Shown in pieces: positions 62,377 to 64,000 of a stretch of DNA of 64,000 bases; position 1 is the first letter of the stretch; every line of letters starts with the position of its first letter. The notes under the pieces were generated by a model that was not told the DNA's origin, searched no databases, and was given only the letters and a program-made list of their open reading frames with translations. The translations under genes were made by a program, and so were the position numbers. Location: positions 36,893-100,892 of the forward strand of contig LJHR01000045.1 in NCBI GenBank assembly GCA_001296005.1, given 5' to 3'. This stretch comes from an alpha proteobacterium AAP38. GTDB taxonomy: Bacteria > Pseudomonadota > Alphaproteobacteria > Azospirillales > Azospirillaceae.

Positions 62377-63614
62377 CAGCCTTCCCCCGCCGACAACCGG
62401 TCCAGCAACAAAGCCTCCGCATCCTCCAGCAATGCCGCCAGCGCGCCGTCGTCCTCCAGCCCCAGATCAGCCAGGGCGCGTTCCGGCAGGCGCGCCTTCA
62501 GCTGTGCGATATCGTCCAGCAGAGGGGACAATGCCTGTTCATCATTCTTCAGCGCGGCCAGCACGGCGGTCAGTTCGGCCAGCGCGTCGCCCGTGGGCGC
62601 CGCATCCCGCGCCGGATCACGCGTATCGGTAACGATGCGTTCGATCCAGATATCCCCACCCGCCCGCGCCGCCGCCTGTTCGGCCTCTGCCGACAGCCAG
62701 ACGGGATCGGCCTTCAACCGCCTGTGCAGGGCCGTGGCGCCCGTCAGGGTTAGGCGTACCGCCAGGGTACGGTCACCGGCATCGGTCCGCGCTGCGTCCA
62801 GGGCAGCGGCGATGCGGTCGGCCAGATCCCGCTCCCCCTCCGCCCCGTCCAGCGCCACCGCAACCCGGACCCAGCGCACATCATCCAGCACCACATGCGC
62901 GGCATCGGTGATCCGGCCCGCCGCCACCGTGACCAACGTGGCGCCCTTCGGCCCTGTTTCATTGGCGTGGCGGCCCTGCAGGTTGCCTGGGAAGATGATC
63001 CAGGGATCGCGGTCGATCACGGCCCGTTCATGCACATGGCCCAGCGCCCAGTAATCATAGCCCTTGGCCTTCAGATCGGCAGGCGAGCAGGGGGCGTAAC
63101 GGGCGTGCGGCGGCTTGCCCTCCAACGCGGTATGCAGCACGCCGATATTCAGAAGGCCGGCAACGGGGGCCGGATATGAGGGCACCAGATTGTCGGTGAC
63201 ATCGCGGGTATGGAAGCTGCGGCCATGCAGCGCCACACCCAGATCATCCAGCCGGAAACTCTGTGGCTTGCGGTGATCAAAGACATGCACATTGGGCGGC
63301 AGCGACAGCCGCCTGGTCATCGTGCTTTCGGCATCATGATTGCCGCGCAGCAGATAGACGGGGATGCCGGCTTTTTCCAGCCGGGCCATCTGTTCGGCAA
63401 AGAACAGGCCCGTCATAAAATCGCGCCAGTCGCCATCATAAAGGTCGCCCGCGATGATCAAGAACGCGACCTGTTCCTCCACCGCCAGATCGACCAGCCG
63501 CACCAGCGCCCGGCGCGTGGCGCCGACCAGCATCTCCGCCCGGTCCCCCGCACGTGCGGCAAGGCCCAGCAGGGGACTGTCCAGATGGATGTCGGCGGCG
63601 TGCAGGAAGCGCAT
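62376..63614 (-). CDS. YhaO-type metallophosphoesterase (SbcD/Mre11-like nuclease)
   Basis: 412 aa from the ATG of MRFLHAADIHLDSP; an upstream frame to 63689 has no support. Calcineurin-like phosphoesterase motifs in order: DIHLDSP (Asp, His metal ligands), FLIIAGDLYDGDW, YLLRGNHDAESTM, GVLHTALEG and YWALGHVHERAVI. Residues about 260-412 form the helical part that would hold the ATPase partner. It is expected to cut DNA ends or hairpins in a Mn-dependent manner, driven by the YhaN-like ATPase. Upstream, 63615-64000 holds no gene I can support except the regulatory cassette near the right edge. Confidence 0.88.
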   Translation of the reverse strand: MRFLHAADIHLDSPLLGLAARAGDRAEMLVGATRRALVRLVDLAVEEQVAFLIIAGDLYDGDWRDFMTGLFFAEQMARLEKAGIPVYLLRGNHDAESTMTRRLSLPPNVHVFDHRKPQSFRLDDLGVALHGRSFHTRDVTDNLVPSYPAPVAGLLNIGVLHTALEGKPPHARYAPCSPADLKAKGYDYWALGHVHERAVIDRDPWIIFPGNLQGRHANETGPKGATLVTVAAGRITDAAHVVLDDVRWVRVAVALDGAEGERDLADRIAAALDAARTDAGDRTLAVRLTLTGATALHRRLKADPVWLSAEAEQAAARAGGDIWIERIVTDTRDPARDAAPTGDALAELTAVLAALKNDEQALSPLLDDIAQLKARLPERALADLGLEDDGALAALLEDAEALLLDRLSAGEG

Positions 63615-63864
63615 GTAAGGGGCGACCGGAAAGGAACGGGTCGGAAGACTTAACCGTTCCGGACGATCCCATGCAACCAAGTGAACCATAAAATAAGAGG
63701 GTGTTTCACGGAGTTCACACCTTTCCAGCTCCGAAAGCCGGCAGCTCCGAATGCGGACAGGCGCGAAGAGGGCGTTGATAGGACCATCATAGCAAAGGAA
63801 GGGTCGGGAAGTCAGCAGTTACGCGGGCGGGTGCCGGGTGGGGGATAGACGGGCCTCCACGACA

Positions 63865-63990
63865 AACCTAACCTTTAGCTTAGGTTGTGCCATTGCAGCG
63901 ACCATAGTTGCTCCTTGCAAGGGTATTTGCATATAGCAACATGCATTTCGCATTTTTGCGTTATGCAATATATCAGTCGAGATACCCCAC
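63865..63990 (+). promoter_or_regulatory. TGCA-phased regulatory cassette, copy B
   Basis: Read rightward: a hairpin AACCTAA/TTAGGTT (63865-63871 with 63880-63886), then TGCA or one-mismatch variants at 63916, 63928, 63942, 63949 (CGCA), 63957 (TGCG) and 63964, with steps 12, 14, 7, 8, 7. These equal the steps of copy A. It points to a rightward gene beyond the window. Confidence 0.7.
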
Positions 63991-64000
63991 ACACCCAAAG

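Overview
The window is high-GC DNA of a Gram-negative alphaproteobacterium. I infer Rhodospirillales, probably an Azospirillaceae-type organism such as Niveispirillum or Azospirillum. The grounds are Pseudomonas denitrificans-style aerobic cobalamin genes (CobO, CobQ), a CIRCE-controlled groESL operon, an NDUFAF5-type methyltransferase, a perfect CtrA-type box, a TonB-dependent receptor and a truncated autotransporter. No tRNA, rRNA, transposase, prophage or CRISPR was seen.

Region 1 (1-38583) is a surface-protein and glycosylation island. At its centre is one gene of about 19.7 kb (12936-32627) for a protein of about 6560 residues. Most of the protein is an array of a 26-residue repeat, in which each unit carries one RTX-like GGxGxDxUx half-turn. 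A block of cadherin-like, Ig-like and Calx-beta-like domains interrupts the array, and the C-terminus looks like a type I secretion signal. Eight proteins with about ten glycosyltransferase domains flank the gene on both sides, and most of them also carry TPR or other helical repeats. They include two TPR-GT41 (OGT/SPINDLY-type) enzymes, two TPR-GT9-like enzymes, a GT4-GT17 fusion, a GT2-TPR-GT11-like fusion and two GT4 enzymes. An ADP-heptose epimerase (hldD) lies among them. A truncated autotransporter gene at the left edge (1-1303) may be a second cell-surface client. I infer a dedicated cytosolic protein-glycosylation system for the giant secreted protein. It resembles HMW1A/HMW1C and heptosylated autotransporters in logic, but not in architecture.

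Region 2 (38595-45811) is mostly housekeeping: a SAM methyltransferase, groES-groEL with CIRCE and a terminator, a GDSL lipoprotein hydrolase, a photolyase-like FAD protein with an apparently permuted domain order, and a TPR-aspartyl beta-hydroxylase preceded by the CtrA-type box.

Region 3 (45885-55570) is late cobalamin synthesis and uptake. cobD and cbiB lie head to head. A tightly overlapped operon btuB-btuF-btuC-btuD-cobU-cobO-cobQ sits behind a cobalamin riboswitch with an unusual nested-hairpin leader.

Region 4 (55859-64000) holds a Cache-HAMP chemoreceptor, a small secreted spore-coat-U-like protein, and a YhaO/YhaN (SbcD/SbcC-like) nuclease pair. An unusual TGCA-phased promoter cassette occurs upstream of the coat-like gene. 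The same cassette recurs at the right edge of the window in the opposite orientation, with the same internal spacing. A dispersed palindromic element of about 120-135 bp occurs twice (38595 and 57947).
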